Assembly (NCBI GenBank): GCA_964512645.1
Contig: CAZEJS010000014.1
Span: 6,644-70,643 of the forward strand
Length of the DNA: 64,000 bases
Direction of reading: 5' to 3'
Source of the DNA: CAZEJS01 sp964512645
GTDB taxonomy: Bacteria > Actinomycetota > Geothermincolia > Fen-727 > Anoxymicrobiaceae
The first letter of the stretch is position 1; the number at the start of each line of letters is the position of its first letter. The notes beneath the pieces were generated by a model that was not told where the DNA came from, searched no databases, and worked only from the letters and a program-made list of their open reading frames with translations. The position numbers were made by a program, and so were the translations under genes. Of this stretch, positions 32,389-41,283 are shown piece by piece.

Positions 32389-33432
32389 ATGGCGGAGGAC
32401 GGCGGGAAGAAAGATTACAGATGGGCCGGGGTGGACACCGCGGCGGCCGGCGAGGCCGTTGAGCTTATCAGGGAAAAGGTGTCGGCCACCATGCGCCCGG
32501 AGGTGATTGGAGGCATCGGCGGCTTCGGGGCCCTCTTCGAGCTCGACACCGGCAGGTACAACAACCCAGTCCTGGTCTCGGGCACCGACGGCGTCGGCAC
32601 CAAGACCAGGCTGGCGAGGATGCTGGACAAGCACGACACCCTGGGCATAGACCTGGTGGCTATGTGCGTGGACGACGTCGTGACCTGCGGCGCCGAGCCC
32701 CTCTTCTTCCAGGACTACATCGCCATGGGGAAGGTCGTCCCGGAGAGGATCGCCGATATCGTGGGGGGCGTCGCCGAGGGGTGCCTCAAGGCGGGGTGTT
32801 CCCTGGTCGGCGGCGAGATCGCCGAACACCCCGGGGTGATGGACCCGGACGATTACGACCTGGCGGGCTTCTGTGTCGGCGTGGTCGAGAAGGACAGGAT
32901 AATCGACGGCTCCAGGGTCCAGCCCGAGGACCGGATAATCGGCCTCGGGTCCTCGGGGCTCCACTCCAACGGGTACTCCCTGGCCAGAAAGCTCCTGTTC
33001 GAGGACGGCGACTTCAACCTCGACGACCACACCAAGGAGATCGCCAATCCGCTGGGCCTCGAGCTGCTCACGCCCACCTTGATATACGCCCCGGTCATCC
33101 TGAAGCTGATAGAGGAGTGCGACGTGAAAGCGGTCGCGCACATCACCGGCGGGGGAATAACCGAGAACCTGCCGCGGGTCCTCCCGGAGGACATGCACGC
33201 CGAGATCATCTACGGGACCTGGCCGGTCAAGAACATATTCAGCTTCATCCAGAAGGTCGGCGAGATCGACATATTCGACATGCTCAGGACCTTCAACATG
33301 GGCCTGGGGATGGTCCTGGTGGTCCCGCCCAGCGAGGTCCGCAAGGCGTTGCAGGTGCTTGACATGAACCTCTACAGGGCGTTCGAGGTGGGAGAGGTAG
33401 CTCCCGGCGGAGGCCCCGTGAGGTATAGCTGA
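32389..33432 (+). CDS. purM: Phosphoribosylaminoimidazole synthetase
   Basis: A 347-residue AIR synthetase that closes the imidazole ring of FGAM using ATP. It begins KDYRWAGVDTAAAGEAVELI, has SGTDGVGTKTRLA near residue 64, VTCGAEPLFFQDYIA, LVGGEIAEHPGVM, GLGSSGLHSNGYSLAR and ITGGGITENLPRVLP, all conserved PurM blocks. The length is typical. ATG 32389 follows a 70-base gap after purF with two small GC hairpins but no T-tract, so no terminator. It belongs to the same transcription unit as purN. Confidence 0.96.
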   Translation: MAEDGGKKDYRWAGVDTAAAGEAVELIREKVSATMRPEVIGGIGGFGALFELDTGRYNNPVLVSGTDGVGTKTRLARMLDKHDTLGIDLVAMCVDDVVTCGAEPLFFQDYIAMGKVVPERIADIVGGVAEGCLKAGCSLVGGEIAEHPGVMDPDDYDLAGFCVGVVEKDRIIDGSRVQPEDRIIGLGSSGLHSNGYSLARKLLFEDGDFNLDDHTKEIANPLGLELLTPTLIYAPVILKLIEECDVKAVAHITGGGITENLPRVLPEDMHAEIIYGTWPVKNIFSFIQKVGEIDIFDMLRTFNMGLGMVLVVPPSEVRKALQVLDMNLYRAFEVGEVAPGGGPVRYS

Positions 33433-33522
33433 GGGATACGCGGGCGCTCCGGTTCCGGCCGAAAAGAGAGCCCGGGGCCGGTGGCCCGGGGGCCGGGCAC
33501 GGCCCGATAAGCGGGAGATGGC

Positions 33523-34158
33523 ATGGTGGAAGACGGCGAGCCCCTGGTCCTTGGCGTGCTGGTTTCCGGCTCCGGCACGAACATGGACGTAATAGCGCAG
33601 GCTATCGAGGACGGCGACCTGCCGGCCAGGATAGCCCTGGTCGTCAGCGACAACCCCGACGCGTTCGCCCTGGAGAGGGCGAAGAAGAGGTCGATACCGA
33701 CCCGGGTAATCGAGCTCGGGGAGTTCCCGGACAGGCCGTCGTTCGACCGCGCCGTGATCGAGGCGCTTGAGTCAGAGGGAGTCGAGCTGGTCGTGCTGGC
33801 GGGCTTCATGAAACTCATCGGGCCGGAGATGGTGGACGCGTTCGCCAACCGGATCATGAACATCCACCCGGCTCTCCTGCCGAGCTTCCCCGGCGAGCGG
33901 GGGGTGGCCGACGCGCTGGAGCACGGGGTCAAGGTCTCGGGGGTGACGGTGCACTTCGTGGACAAGGGCCTGGACACCGGGCCGATCATCGCCCAGGCGG
34001 CGGTCCCGGTCGAGGATACTGACGACGTGGAGAGCCTGCACCGGAGGATCCACGGGGCGGAGTACAAAATATACCCGCTGGCCATCAGGCTTTTCGCCGA
34101 AGGGCGGCTGGCGGTTGACGGGCGCAGGGTGAGAGTACTGCCGGCGCGGGCCGGCTGA
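33523..34158 (+). CDS. purN: Phosphoribosylglycinamide formyltransferase
   Basis: A 211-residue folate-dependent GAR transformylase. The N-terminal SGSGTNMDVIAQAI phosphate loop, the catalytic Asn and His in NRIMNIHPALLPSFPG near residue 108 and the Asp in HFVDKGLDTGPIIAQ are present. It uses 10-formyltetrahydrofolate to make FGAR. ATG 33523 has GGGAGATGGC before it. It lies 90 bases after purM and 11 before purH; the gap upstream is rich in GC hairpins but lacks a T-tract. Confidence 0.95.
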   Translation: MVEDGEPLVLGVLVSGSGTNMDVIAQAIEDGDLPARIALVVSDNPDAFALERAKKRSIPTRVIELGEFPDRPSFDRAVIEALESEGVELVVLAGFMKLIGPEMVDAFANRIMNIHPALLPSFPGERGVADALEHGVKVSGVTVHFVDKGLDTGPIIAQAAVPVEDTDDVESLHRRIHGAEYKIYPLAIRLFAEGRLAVDGRRVRVLPARAG

Positions 34159-34169
34159 AAGGAGAGAGG

Positions 34170-35723
34170 ATGCCCAGGATCAAGCGTGCCCTGATAAGCG
34201 TTTCCGACAAGACCGACGTGGTCTGGCTGGCGGGCGAACTCACGGCGCTCGGCGTGGAAGTTGTTTCCACCGGTGGCACTTACAAGCTGCTCGGCCAGGA
34301 GAACGTCAAGGCGACCCCGGTGGCCGAGGTCACCGGCTTCCCGGAGATGCTCGACGGAAGGGTCAAGACGCTGCACCCGAAGATCCACGGCGGCATACTC
34401 GCCGACCGCGGCAAGCCCGAGCACATGCGGCAGCTCGACTTCCAGAAGATAACCCCCATCGACCTGGTGGTGGTCAACCTGTACCCGTTCGCCAGGACCG
34501 TGGCAAGGCCGGGGGTCACCTACGAGGACGCGATCGAGAACATCGATATCGGGGGGCCGACGATGGTGCGCGCGGCGGCGAAGAACCACGCCAGCGTCGC
34601 GATCGTGGTCAACCCCGCCCGCTACCGCGGCATCATCGACGAGATGAAGAGGCTTGGCGGCGAGATCTCCGCCGAGACCCGCAGGGACCTGGCCCGCGAG
34701 GCTTTCACCCACACCGCGGAGTACGACGCCGTGATCAGCGCCTACCTTGCCGGCCAGCAGGGGCTATCCTCGGAGTTCCTCGACTTCTCGGTGCTTCCGT
34801 TCCGCAAGGTTTCAGCCCTGCGGTACGGCGAGAACCCGCACCAGTCGGCCGCGCTCTACAGCGAGGCCGGCGCCGAAGGGGCGTCGCTGGCGACGGCGCC
34901 GCTCGTCCTCGGGGCCGCGGTGTCGTTCAACAACGTTCTCGACGGCGAGGCCGCCTGGGACTGCGTGCTGGAGTTCGACGAGCCGGCGTGCGTGATCATC
35001 AAGCACAACAATCCCTGCGGGGTGGCGGTGGACTCCGCGCTCGCGGAAGCCTACAACAGGGCGAGGGAGTGCGACCCGGTATCGGCGTTCGGTTCGGTGA
35101 TCGCGGTGAACCGCCCGCTGGACAGGGAAACCGCGCTCGCCATGAAGAGCAACTTCATCGAGCTCCTGCTCGCGCCCTCGTACGACGAGGACGCCCTCGA
35201 AGTCCTGAAGGAGAAGAAGGACATCCGCGCCATCGAGATGGGTGACGTCGCCGGGCCCCGGGCGCTCGGCAAGGACTTCCGCCGCATCCGGGGCGGGATG
35301 CTGGCGCAGGAATACGACACCGACCCCTACGACAGGGCGTCCTGGAAGGTCGCCACCGGGACCGTGCCGACCGACGCGCAGTGTGAGGACCTCCTCTTCG
35401 CCTGGAAGGTGTGCAAGCACGTGAAGTCCAACGCCATCGTGCTGGCGAAGGACCGGGCCACGGTGGGCGTCGGCGCGGGACAGATGAGCCGCGTGGACTC
35501 GGCGACGATCGCCGTTTCCAAGGCCGGGGACAGGGCGCGGGGCTGCTCCGTGGCCTCCGACGCGTTCTTCCCGTTCCCCGACGCGGTGGAGAGAGTGGTG
35601 GGCGCCGGGGCGAAGGCGATAATCCAGCCCGGCGGCTCCAAGAATGACGACGACGCCCTCTCGGTGTGCGAGAGCAACGGCGTAGCGATGGTAATGACCG
35701 GCAGGAGGCACTTCAGGCACTAG
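34170..35723 (+). CDS. purH: Bifunctional AICAR transformylase/IMP cyclohydrolase
   Basis: A 517-residue enzyme for the last two steps to IMP. The N-terminal IMP cyclohydrolase part has ALISVSDKTDVVWLAGEL and the family STGGTYKLL, followed by GRVKTLHPKIHGGILADR. The AICAR transformylase part has RYGENPHQSAALYS, VIIKHNNPCGVAV with the catalytic Lys-His, and IQPGGSKNDDDALSVCESNGVAMVMTGRRHFRH at the end. AAAGGAGAGAGG directly precedes ATG 34170. A P-type ATPase gene starts 31 bases downstream. Confidence 0.96.
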   Translation: MPRIKRALISVSDKTDVVWLAGELTALGVEVVSTGGTYKLLGQENVKATPVAEVTGFPEMLDGRVKTLHPKIHGGILADRGKPEHMRQLDFQKITPIDLVVVNLYPFARTVARPGVTYEDAIENIDIGGPTMVRAAAKNHASVAIVVNPARYRGIIDEMKRLGGEISAETRRDLAREAFTHTAEYDAVISAYLAGQQGLSSEFLDFSVLPFRKVSALRYGENPHQSAALYSEAGAEGASLATAPLVLGAAVSFNNVLDGEAAWDCVLEFDEPACVIIKHNNPCGVAVDSALAEAYNRARECDPVSAFGSVIAVNRPLDRETALAMKSNFIELLLAPSYDEDALEVLKEKKDIRAIEMGDVAGPRALGKDFRRIRGGMLAQEYDTDPYDRASWKVATGTVPTDAQCEDLLFAWKVCKHVKSNAIVLAKDRATVGVGAGQMSRVDSATIAVSKAGDRARGCSVASDAFFPFPDAVERVVGAGAKAIIQPGGSKNDDDALSVCESNGVAMVMTGRRHFRH

Positions 35724-35754
35724 GCCGCGCCCTCCTGCCGCCGGCAAGGGACTG

Positions 35755-38583
35755 ATGCAAAGAGCAATCCATTCGAGTGAAGAGCGGCAGGTCTTCACGC
35801 TGCTCGATTCCTCCCCCGAAGGCCTCTCCCCGGAAGAAGCGGCCTCCAGGCTGGAGAAACACGGCCCGAACGTCCTGAAGCAGAAGCCGCCGGTGCCGTT
35901 GTGGCGCAAGGTGCTCTCCCAGTTCACCCATACCCTGGCTCTCCTGCTGTGGGCGGCCGGCGCCTTCGCCATCGTCAGCGGCCAGCTCCCGCTGGGCGTC
36001 GCCTGCTTCCTGGTTATCCTCATAAACGCCGCGTTCTCGTTCTGGCAGGAGTTCAAGGCCGAGAGGGCGGTCGAGAGCCTGGCGAAGATACTGCCCCGCA
36101 TGGCCAGGGTGCTGCGCGGCGGCGAGGAGATGGAGGTGGAAGCCGACCTCCTGGTCCCGGGCGACCTGGTCCTCCTCGAGGCCGGCAACAGCGTCAGCGC
36201 CGACGCGCGGCTGGTCGAGGTGGTGGAGATGCGGGTCGACAACTCCGCGCTGACCGGCGAATCCGAACCCCAGAACAGGCGGGCGGAAGCGATCGATATG
36301 GACCGGGTGTCGCTGGCCGACCTGCCCAACCTGGTGTTCGCCGGCAGTTCGGTGGCGAGCGGCAGCGGGAAGGCCGTGGTGTACGCCACCGGCATGGAGA
36401 CGGAGATAGGCAAGATCGCCGGCATGACCCAGGGGGTGAAGGAGGAGAAGAGCCCGCTGCAGCTCCAACTGGCCACCACTTCCAGGGTGATCGCCGCCAT
36501 CGCGGTTAGCGTCGGCCTGGTGTTCTTTTTCCTCGGTTACTTCCTGGTTCACCTCCCGAGCTCCAGCGCTTTTATCTTCGCGATAGGGTTGATAGTGGCC
36601 AACGTGCCCGAGGGGCTGCTCCCGACCGTGTCGCTGGCTCTGGCGATGGGCACCCAGAGGATGGCCGGGCGCCACGCTCTCATCAAGAAGCTCTCCTCGG
36701 TGGAGACGCTGGGCTCCACGACCGTGATATGCACCGACAAGACCGGCACTCTCACCACCAACGAGATGACCGTGCGCCAGTTATGGGTGAACGGTGACGA
36801 GATACGCGTCTCCGGCGCCGGGTACGAGCCGGCAGGGGATTTCCAGTCCGGCGGCCGGGAGCTCGACGAGAGGCAGCGCCTTGCGGTGGCGCAGCTCGTC
36901 AGGGTGGCGTCTTTCTGCAACAACTCCAGGTTGAGGCCCCCGGGGCCCGACAGGGACAAATGGACCATACTGGGCGACCCGACCGAGGGGGCGCTGCTGG
37001 TGGCCGCCCGCAAAGCGGGCTTCGACTACGAGGCTGAGCTCGAAACCCACAGCCGGTGGTACGAGCTGCCCTTCGACTCGCACAGGAAGATGATGACGAC
37101 CATCAACAGGGTCCCACCGGAGGGCAGAAAAATCGCCCCCGGTATCCCCGTCGAGGCTTTCGTCAAGGGTGCGCCGGGAGAGGTCCTCGGCCTGTGCACC
37201 AGGATATGGGAGCCCGACGGGGTGCGCCCGATCTCCGAGGCGGACCGCGAGCGCATCCTGCGCCAGTACGACACCTACGCCAGGAACGCTCTCCGGGTGC
37301 TCGCCTTCGCGACGAGGGACATGGGAGAGCGGCGGAAGCACTACGAGGTTGAGGATACCGAGCGCGACCTGGTGTTCGTCGGCCTGGCGGCGATGCTCGA
37401 CCCGCCGAGGAACGAGGTCGCCGACGCTCTGGCGAAGTGCCGGAGCGCCGGCATCAGGGTCATCATGATCACCGGAGACTACGGGATCACCGCCGAATCG
37501 ATCGCCCGCCAGATCGGAATGGTGAGCGGCCCTGACGTGAGGGTCGTCTCCGGGGTCGAACTGGACGGGATGTCCGATGAGGACCTGGAGGCCCTCCTGG
37601 GGAGCCCGGACCTGATTTTCGCCCGCGTCTCGCCCGAACACAAGATGAGGGTGGCCCTTGCGCTCAAGGCCCGGGGGGAGACCGTTGCGATGACCGGCGA
37701 CGGCGTCAACGACGCGCCGGCGTTGAAGGCCGCCGATATCGGCATAGCGATGGGGGTGACCGGGACGGACGTCGCCCGTGAGGCGGCGGAAATGATCCTT
37801 ACCGACGACAACTTCGCTTCGATAGTCAGCGCCGTCGAGGAGGGAAGGGGTGTCTACGACAACATCCGCAGGTTTATAACCTACTTCATCACCCACAACA
37901 TAGCCGAGGCAATTCCATACCTCCTCTACGTCATCGTAAGGATCCCGCTTCCCCTGCTGGTGATGCAGATACTGGCCATCGACCTGGGGTCGGACATCGT
38001 CCCCGGCCTCGCGCTGGGCTCGGAGCCGCCGGAACCCGACGTGATGAACAGGCCGCCCCGCCCGAGCGGCGAGCGTCTGCTCAGCGCCCGCGTGATCGCC
38101 AGGGCGTACGCCTGGCTGGGGCTCATCGAAGGGTGCGCGTGCATGGCCGCCTACTTCTTCGTGTTTTACATGGACGGCTGGAGGTTCTCCCAGGGAGCGA
38201 GCGCCCTGCCGACCCGGGGACACGTGTACATGATGGCCACGACGGCCTGTTTCGCCGGTATCGTCGTGACCCAGATCGGCAACGGCTTCAACTGCCGGAG
38301 CACGCGCGAATCGGTGTTCAAGCTGGGTTTCCTCAGCAACAGGTTTTTCCTCGAGGGCATCGCAGTCGAGGTCGCGGTCCTGCTGGTGATCGTCTACGTG
38401 CCGGGCGTCGACAGGATGTTCGGGACGGCGGCGCTGGGCGGCTGGGTCTGGCTGTTCATGCTGATAGGCCCTGTGACGATTTTCTTAGCGGAAGAAGCGC
38501 GCAAAGCTGTGGTACGATTCACCCACCGGCGCAGGTCCGGTGTGCGGGCGGAACAAGGCGGCTCAGCCGGGGTGGTCGCCTGA
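35755..38583 (+). CDS. P-type cation ATPase, Na,K-ATPase-like (P2C)
   Basis: A 942-residue P2-type pump in the cytoplasmic membrane. The actuator loop carries TGES, the phosphorylated residue is Asp328 in CTDKTGTLTTNEM, and GDGVNDAPALKAADIGIAMG is the hinge. Two features point to the Na,K/H,K branch rather than calcium pumps: NVPEGLLPTVSLALAMGTQRM in helix 4 (calcium pumps have PEGLPAV), and ILAIDLGSDIVPGLALGSEPPEPDVM in helix 6, close to the sodium pump DLGTDMVPAISLAYE. The N-terminus has the EAASRLEKHGPNVL cation-ATPase domain. Transported ions are inferred. Two TrkA genes follow, so potassium or sodium balance is likely. Confidence 0.92.
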   Translation: MQRAIHSSEERQVFTLLDSSPEGLSPEEAASRLEKHGPNVLKQKPPVPLWRKVLSQFTHTLALLLWAAGAFAIVSGQLPLGVACFLVILINAAFSFWQEFKAERAVESLAKILPRMARVLRGGEEMEVEADLLVPGDLVLLEAGNSVSADARLVEVVEMRVDNSALTGESEPQNRRAEAIDMDRVSLADLPNLVFAGSSVASGSGKAVVYATGMETEIGKIAGMTQGVKEEKSPLQLQLATTSRVIAAIAVSVGLVFFFLGYFLVHLPSSSAFIFAIGLIVANVPEGLLPTVSLALAMGTQRMAGRHALIKKLSSVETLGSTTVICTDKTGTLTTNEMTVRQLWVNGDEIRVSGAGYEPAGDFQSGGRELDERQRLAVAQLVRVASFCNNSRLRPPGPDRDKWTILGDPTEGALLVAARKAGFDYEAELETHSRWYELPFDSHRKMMTTINRVPPEGRKIAPGIPVEAFVKGAPGEVLGLCTRIWEPDGVRPISEADRERILRQYDTYARNALRVLAFATRDMGERRKHYEVEDTERDLVFVGLAAMLDPPRNEVADALAKCRSAGIRVIMITGDYGITAESIARQIGMVSGPDVRVVSGVELDGMSDEDLEALLGSPDLIFARVSPEHKMRVALALKARGETVAMTGDGVNDAPALKAADIGIAMGVTGTDVAREAAEMILTDDNFASIVSAVEEGRGVYDNIRRFITYFITHNIAEAIPYLLYVIVRIPLPLLVMQILAIDLGSDIVPGLALGSEPPEPDVMNRPPRPSGERLLSARVIARAYAWLGLIEGCACMAAYFFVFYMDGWRFSQGASALPTRGHVYMMATTACFAGIVVTQIGNGFNCRSTRESVFKLGFLSNRFFLEGIAVEVAVLLVIVYVPGVDRMFGTAALGGWVWLFMLIGPVTIFLAEEARKAVVRFTHRRRSGVRAEQGGSAGVVA

Positions 38584-38630
38584 CGGAGAACGGTTTGTCC
38601 GGCGTCAAGGCACCGGGAGGATGAGAAGAA

Positions 38631-39281
38631 ATGCACGTGGTCATCATGGGTTGCGGCAGGGCGGGCGCCAGTCTCGCGAAGCGGCTCGAGAGCGACGGGC
38701 ACACCGTCGCGATCATCGACAGAGATCCCGCGTCCTTCCGCCTGCTCGGCCCCGGTTTCCAGGGCAAGACAGTGACCGGCGTGGGGTTCGACCCCAACCC
38801 GCTCACGGAGGCCGGGATCGAGCGCGCCGACTGCTTCGTCGCGGTTTCGAGCGGCGACAACTCCAATATCGTGTCCTCGATCGTGGCCAAAGACGTCTTC
38901 CGCGTACCCAAGGTCATCACCCGCATTTACGACCCCAGGAGGGCGCAGATATACCGGAGGATGGGCATACCGACCGTTGCCCCGGTGACCTGGGGGATAA
39001 GCAGGATCATGGACCTGATGTTCCTCGACCGCTCCCACTCCCGTGACACGTTCGGCAACGGTGAGGTCGAGCTCATGGAGCTCAGGGTGGGAAGCACCCT
39101 GTCGGGTCGCATGGTCCGCGAATTCGAGGTACCCGGCGAGGTGCACGTCGCCACCGTGGAAAGGCTCGGCTCGGCGTTCATGCCGGTGTCGGGCACGCGC
39201 TTCGAGGCGGACGATATCGTCAACGTGGTGGTCTTGCGCGAGAGCATGGAGAAGTTCGAGAAACTGTTTTTCATCAACTGA
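38631..39281 (+). CDS. trkA: TrkA-type potassium-uptake regulator (first of a pair)
   Basis: A 216-residue RCK protein. The N-terminal Rossmann fold begins MHVVIMGCGRAGASLAKRLESDGHTVAIIDRD, with GxGxxG and the acidic residue that selects NAD(H). The C-terminal RCK_C part is after residue 130 (LRVGSTLSGRMVREFEVP). Such proteins gate Trk/Ktr channels. The pair of adjacent trkA-like genes matches ceoB/ceoC of mycobacteria. No TrkH or KtrB membrane subunit is within the window. The spacing to the next gene is 33 bases. Confidence 0.88.
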   Translation: MHVVIMGCGRAGASLAKRLESDGHTVAIIDRDPASFRLLGPGFQGKTVTGVGFDPNPLTEAGIERADCFVAVSSGDNSNIVSSIVAKDVFRVPKVITRIYDPRRAQIYRRMGIPTVAPVTWGISRIMDLMFLDRSHSRDTFGNGEVELMELRVGSTLSGRMVREFEVPGEVHVATVERLGSAFMPVSGTRFEADDIVNVVVLRESMEKFEKLFFIN

Positions 39282-39314
39282 CGCGGCCGCGCGCCAGGAC
39301 AAGGGGGTTTCCGG

Positions 39315-40022
39315 ATGCGCGTACTGATAGTCGGGGGAGGGATCGTGGGAGCGTTCCTCGCCGGCATACTCCACGAGAAGAACGAGGTCACCGTGGTCGA
39401 GCAGAGCCTGACCAGGGCGGAGGAGCTCGGCAGGACACTGCGCGACGTCAGGGTCGTCGCCGAGGACGGGTGCGAGCCCTGGGTGCTGGAGCTCGCTGGT
39501 GTCGAAAAGACGGACATGGTGCTCGCGGTCACCGGCGATGACGAGGACAACCTGGTGGTATCGTACCTGTCGAAGTTCGAATACGACGTATCGCAGGTCA
39601 TAGCAAGGGTGAACAACCCGGTGAACCGCTGGCTGTTCACCAGGTCCTGGGGGGTCGATGTCGAGGTGTCAACGCCCGACATAATTGCGAAGATCATCGA
39701 AGAGGAGACCACCCTGGGGGAGGTCGTCACGGTGATGAAGCTCCAGTCGAGCGATATCGGCCTGGTAGAGATAAGCCTCCCGGGCGACGCCCTCGCCCTC
39801 GGGAAGAAACTCTCCAGCCTCGATCTGCCCCCGGAGACGCTGATCGTGACCGTGGTAAGGGAAGACGCGATGATGATCCCCACGGCGGACACGGTGCTTC
39901 GGGAGGGGGACAAGGTCCTGGCCATCACCAACGTCAACAACAGGGACGCCCTCGAATGCCTGCTGGGCCACCCCGGCTGGGCGGGTGTGCGCTGCCTGCC
40001 CGACACCGATGCCGGTGACTGA
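39315..40022 (+). CDS. trkA: TrkA-type potassium-uptake regulator (second of a pair)
   Basis: A 235-residue RCK protein, paralogous to the previous gene. It starts MRVLIVGGGIVGAFLAGILHEKNEVTVVEQ, again a dinucleotide-binding fold, with Glu at the second strand. The RCK_C domain follows residue 145 (IGLVEISLPGDALALGKKLSSLDLPPETLIVTVVRE). Together they would form a hetero-octameric gating ring on a channel encoded elsewhere. Its 3' end overlaps the downstream amidohydrolase start. Confidence 0.88.
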   Translation: MRVLIVGGGIVGAFLAGILHEKNEVTVVEQSLTRAEELGRTLRDVRVVAEDGCEPWVLELAGVEKTDMVLAVTGDDEDNLVVSYLSKFEYDVSQVIARVNNPVNRWLFTRSWGVDVEVSTPDIIAKIIEEETTLGEVVTVMKLQSSDIGLVEISLPGDALALGKKLSSLDLPPETLIVTVVREDAMMIPTADTVLREGDKVLAITNVNNRDALECLLGHPGWAGVRCLPDTDAGD

Positions 40023-41121
40023 AGAACGGGCAGCCGCCGGCCGTAACGGACCGACCAGGTCCGGGCGCGGAGATGCCGCGGGGCCACCGGGCACCCGCCC
40101 CGGCGCGCGGCCCGCCGTTTGCGCCTCTCTCCCGCTTGACGCCGCCCGCGTCCGGCTGGACGCCCACATCCACCTGTTCGGTGCTGACGAGAAGAAGCAC
40201 AAGTGCTTCGTGAGCGAGTCCAGGCGAAAGGGGTTCGTCTCGCGTTACCTGCGGCTGCTGGTGGGCGTGAGCCGGCGAGCCGGCGACGAGGTTTTCGACC
40301 TGGCGTACGCCGACCACCTCGCCCGCCTGGTCTCGGAGGCGAAGTACCTGGACCGGGCGCTGGTGTTCGCCCTCGACGGGCTCTACACGCCGGACGGGAG
40401 GCTGGATCCCAGGACCGAGATCGTGGTTTCAAACGACTGGGCCATCGAGGCCGTCCGGCGCCATCCCGACCTCTTCGTGCTGGGGGCAAGCATCCACCCG
40501 GCGCGGCCGGACGCCCTCGACGAGCTCGACCGCTGCGGCGAAGCGGGAGCGGTATGCGTGAAGTGGGTCCCCAACTCCCAGGGCATCGACCCCTCGGACA
40601 GGCGCTACACCAGGTTCTACCAGCGGATGCTCGAGCTGGGGATGGTCCTCACCAGCCATACCGGGTACGAGCATTCCGTGTTCGTCGTAGACCAGTCGCT
40701 GGGCGACCCGGAAAGGTTGAGACTGCCGCTGGAGATGGGGCTCACTGTGGTGGCCGGCCACGCGGGCACCAGCGGCTTCTACCACAGGGTGGAGTACTTC
40801 CCGAATCTCCTCCGGCTGGTGGAGGAGTTCCCGAACCTCTACGCGGACTCCTCCGCTATGGCGAACCCGGTGAGGTTCACCTACCTCCGCCGGCTGCTGG
40901 AAACGCCGGTGATCGACAGGCTGGTGCAGGGAACGGACTACCCCGTGCCGCCGGCGCCCGTCCTCTGGCCCCGCGCCATCGGTCCGCTGGAGGCGCTGCG
41001 CATCCAGGCTACGGCGAACCCGTTTGACAGGGACTGCCTGGGCAAGGCCGCCGCGGGTTTCCCGGTGGAGCAGTTCTACAGGGGATACGAGGTGTTCTGC
41101 GGGGGCGCGTCGGCTTCATGA
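40009..41121 (+). CDS. Amidohydrolase (PF04909-type), second paralogue
   Basis: A 370-residue metal-dependent amidohydrolase-like protein. Motifs are LDAHIHLF near residue 50, VKWVPNSQGIDP, LTSHTGYEHS, VAGHAGTSGFYH and the late Asp in VQGTDYPVP. It belongs to the same broad family as the protein at 9569-10456, but the spacing of the metal motifs differs. The start is uncertain: ATG 40009 and GTG 40015 both overlap the end of trkA, and the first 45 residues are low-complexity, rich in Arg, Ala, Pro and Gly, so they may not be part of the mature domain. Substrate unknown. Confidence 0.8.
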   Translation: MPVTEERAAAGRNGPTRSGRGDAAGPPGTRPGARPAVCASLPLDAARVRLDAHIHLFGADEKKHKCFVSESRRKGFVSRYLRLLVGVSRRAGDEVFDLAYADHLARLVSEAKYLDRALVFALDGLYTPDGRLDPRTEIVVSNDWAIEAVRRHPDLFVLGASIHPARPDALDELDRCGEAGAVCVKWVPNSQGIDPSDRRYTRFYQRMLELGMVLTSHTGYEHSVFVVDQSLGDPERLRLPLEMGLTVVAGHAGTSGFYHRVEYFPNLLRLVEEFPNLYADSSAMANPVRFTYLRRLLETPVIDRLVQGTDYPVPPAPVLWPRAIGPLEALRIQATANPFDRDCLGKAAAGFPVEQFYRGYEVFCGGASAS

Positions 41122-41226
41122 GCCGGCAGCCTCTGAAACTCCGCCGCACGACGGTCTCCCGCAGGATCCGCGAGGCGGAACGCTCTGGGTCATTACCGGT
41201 CCCGCCGCGCCCGGACCCCCCGCCGG

Positions 41227-41260
41227 TCGAAAAAGAACGGGCGCCCTCGAGAGCGCCCGT
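41227..41260 (-). terminator. Rho-independent terminator of the DUF3068 gene
   Basis: ACGGGCGC (41237-41244) pairs perfectly over eight positions with GCGCCCGT (41253-41260). Read on the minus strand the stem is followed by TTCTTTTTCG, a good U-tract. It lies about 25 bases beyond the DUF3068 stop. Its plus-strand tail (TTTCATCCCGTT) is weaker, but it may also stop the amidohydrolase transcript. Confidence 0.8.
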
Positions 41261-41283
41261 TTCATCCCGTTGACGGAGAGGCT

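Noticed and set aside
33433..33522. GC-rich stem structures between purM and purN as a riboswitch
   Set aside because: The purine riboswitch core is absent and the pairs are explained by CCGG-rich sequence.
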